Positions 62,642 through 64,000 of a stretch of 64,000 bases of DNA are shown piece after piece. Position 1 is the first letter of the stretch, and each line of letters starts with the position of its first letter. The stretch is from Fodinibacter luteus (GTDB taxonomy: Bacteria > Actinomycetota > Actinomycetes > Actinomycetales > Dermatophilaceae), in NCBI RefSeq assembly GCF_039541575.1, contig NZ_BAABGM010000002.1:88692-152691 (forward strand), given 5' to 3'. The translations under genes were made by a program, and so were the position numbers. The notes beneath the pieces were generated by a model that worked only from the letters and a program-made list of their open reading frames with translations, was not told where the DNA came from and did not search any database.

Positions 62642-64000
62642 TCAGGCGGCGGTGTCGTGGAGGGTGGGTGGGGTGGTCGTGTGGGTGCGTCCGGTGGGGG
62701 TGGTCCACGTGCAGGTGCCGTCGGGGGTCATCGTCACGGTCCAGCCGGCGTGGTGCTTGAAGCCGTGGTGGGCCGGGCACAGCGCCTGGAGGTTCTCCTC
62801 GACGGTCTGCCCGGCCGGGTGGGGGGTGACGTGGTCGAGGTGGCAGCGGTGGGCCGGGACGCTGCACCCGGGGAAGCGGCAGTGCCGGTCGCGGGTCCGG
62901 ACCCGGGCGGCCAGGGCCTTGCCGGGGCGATAGGTGCGTCGGCGGGCGGGGGGCCCGTCAGCCGCGCCCGGGGGTCCGTCGTGGATGCGGATCCGGGTGT
63001 CGGGGTCGCTGAGCAGGGCGACGACCTCTTCGGGAAGCAGCGCGCACGCGCCCGGTGCCTCGAGCAGCCCCTCGACGAACCAGACCGGCCGCGACTCCGA
63101 ATCCGGAACCGGGAGCGGCACCGGCGGCGGGTGCCCCACGGGCGGCGGCACCGACAGCGGCACCGACGGCGGGTGCGGCACCGACGGCGGGTGCGGCACC
63201 GACGGCGGGTGCGGTGCGCGAGGTGGGGGGTGGCCGGTCAGGAACGGGTTGGTCTGGGTCTCCAGCCACTGACCCAGGACCATCCCGAGGGTGCGTTCGA
63301 GGCTCCCCGAAGCCAGGGTGTCTCCGGTGACCTGCCCCAGGAGGAGGTCGAGCAGGACCTCGTCGACGCGCACGCCACCCGCCGGGGTGGGGTCGTGCCC
63401 CTGTCGGTCGTTGCCCTCGGCCGCGGCCCTGCCCGGCGCGGCAGCGCCCTGCGGGCGGGGGCGGGTGCACGCGGCGGCGGCGGTGCGCGGGTCGGGGCGG
63501 GTGACGAAGGTGTCGCCGGTGCCCGCCCGGACGGGCACGACGAGCTCGACGAGGGTCTCCACGTGCGCGTTGGCCAACACCAGGTCGGCCAGCGCGTCGA
63601 GGCGGGCCGCCTCCACGGTGCGCCGCCCCCCACCCGGTCCGCCGCCGGCGGTGGTGGTGGTCCGGGCGCGGTCGGCGGCCAGGTACTCCTGGGCCAGGGC
63701 GTCCACCGCTGCGAACACGCGCCGGGACAGCTCGTCGGGCACCTCGAGGGTCCAGCGCATCAGCCCGGTCGTGGCGGACGGGCCGACCCTCAGGCCCCGG
63801 CGGGACCGGGCGCGAGCCACCCCCCGGGTCACGCTCTGCGGGTCGGACCTGACCGCCGCCTTGCGGGCCCGCTCCACCAGCCGCGGCCGGGGCAGGGCCG
63901 AGACGTCCGCGCAGTACAGGCGCGCCTCGAACTCCACGAGACGCTCGACGGCCACGTCGGCCGAGGCCGACACCACCGCGTCGACCCGCCACGGCTCGAG
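62642..64000 (-). CDS. DUF222 / HNH endonuclease-domain protein (5' end outside window)
   Basis: At least 452 residues; the frame stays open to the window edge, so the N-terminus is missing and the GTG at 63976 is probably internal. A DUF222 domain occupies the visible N-terminal half (LVEFEARLYCADVSALPRPRL), and an HNH motif lies at the C-terminus: RDRHCRFPGCSVPAHRCHLD, HVTPHPAGQTVEENLQALC, PAHHGFKH. A PHPPSV repeat lies in the linker (nt about 63130-63225). These multicopy actinobacterial proteins are presumed nucleases; the function is unproven. Confidence 0.85.
   Translation of the reverse strand, partial: LEPWRVDAVVSASADVAVERLVEFEARLYCADVSALPRPRLVERARKAAVRSDPQSVTRGVARARSRRGLRVGPSATTGLMRWTLEVPDELSRRVFAAVDALAQEYLAADRARTTTTAGGGPGGGRRTVEAARLDALADLVLANAHVETLVELVVPVRAGTGDTFVTRPDPRTAAAACTRPRPQGAAAPGRAAAEGNDRQGHDPTPAGGVRVDEVLLDLLLGQVTGDTLASGSLERTLGMVLGQWLETQTNPFLTGHPPPRAPHPPSVPHPPSVPHPPSVPLSVPPPVGHPPPVPLPVPDSESRPVWFVEGLLEAPGACALLPEEVVALLSDPDTRIRIHDGPPGAADGPPARRRTYRPGKALAARVRTRDRHCRFPGCSVPAHRCHLDHVTPHPAGQTVEENLQALCPAHHGFKHHAGWTVTMTPDGTCTWTTPTGRTHTTTPPTLHDTAA

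Overview
The window is very GC-rich DNA from an actinobacterium, most likely a member of the Intrasporangiaceae (the Janibacter/Phycicoccus/Terrabacter group). This rests on codon use, frequent GTG and leaderless starts, a monomeric NADP isocitrate dehydrogenase, a DUF4129/DUF4350/MoxR/DUF58 membrane module and a DUF222-HNH gene. The genus is an inference. I recognise 56 genes, of which the first and last are cut by the window edges. I see no rRNA, tRNA, CRISPR array, insertion sequence or prophage.

Layout. 1-1455: end of a polyamine/thiamine-type ABC importer. 1539-2117: a fasciclin lipoprotein. 2293-8832: purine nucleoside phosphorylase, a phosphosugar mutase, deoxyribose-phosphate aldolase and two aldehyde dehydrogenases, which together form a deoxynucleoside-to-acetate route. 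8960-9610: uridine kinase. 9674-17430: membrane module (DUF4129, DUF4350, MoxR, DUF58, SpoIIM, RDD). 17521-21657: minus-strand nucleoside salvage operon (M20 amidohydrolase, cdd, deoA, add). 21678-24933: GbsR/MarR-type regulator divergent from an ABC exporter. 24979-40562: housekeeping genes (VOC protein, aldo-keto reductase, azoreductase, mannose-1-phosphate guanylyltransferase, 2'-5' RNA ligase, trpS, exonuclease III, isocitrate dehydrogenase, cupin, aquaporin, ceramidase-like protein, mdh, Ca2+/H+ antiporter, folD), ending in a PucR-family regulator.

40647-62526 is a purine/pyrimidine-base and cyclic-amide catabolic island. A minus-strand operon holds a three-subunit molybdenum hydroxylase, a UraA-type permease and a barbiturase-family ring-opening hydrolase. 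A divergent plus-strand operon holds homologues of YlbF (DUF2877), FdrA and YlbE (DUF1116), which make up the E. coli oxamate carbamoyltransferase. It continues with a second molybdenum hydroxylase, a CoxG-like protein and a carbon-nitrogen hydrolase. Hydantoinase/oxoprolinase subunits HyuA and HyuB and a guanine deaminase follow. The most interesting inference is an energy-conserving oxidative uracil route: uracil to barbiturate to ureidomalonate, then phosphorolysis to malonamate and carbamoyl phosphate.

Non-coding structure is rich: a recurrent leaderless promoter type, three copies of a dispersed intergenic hairpin, twin and triple hairpins, tandem arrays whose last copy is a gene's promoter, and an over-represented GGATGCC/GGCATCC word.
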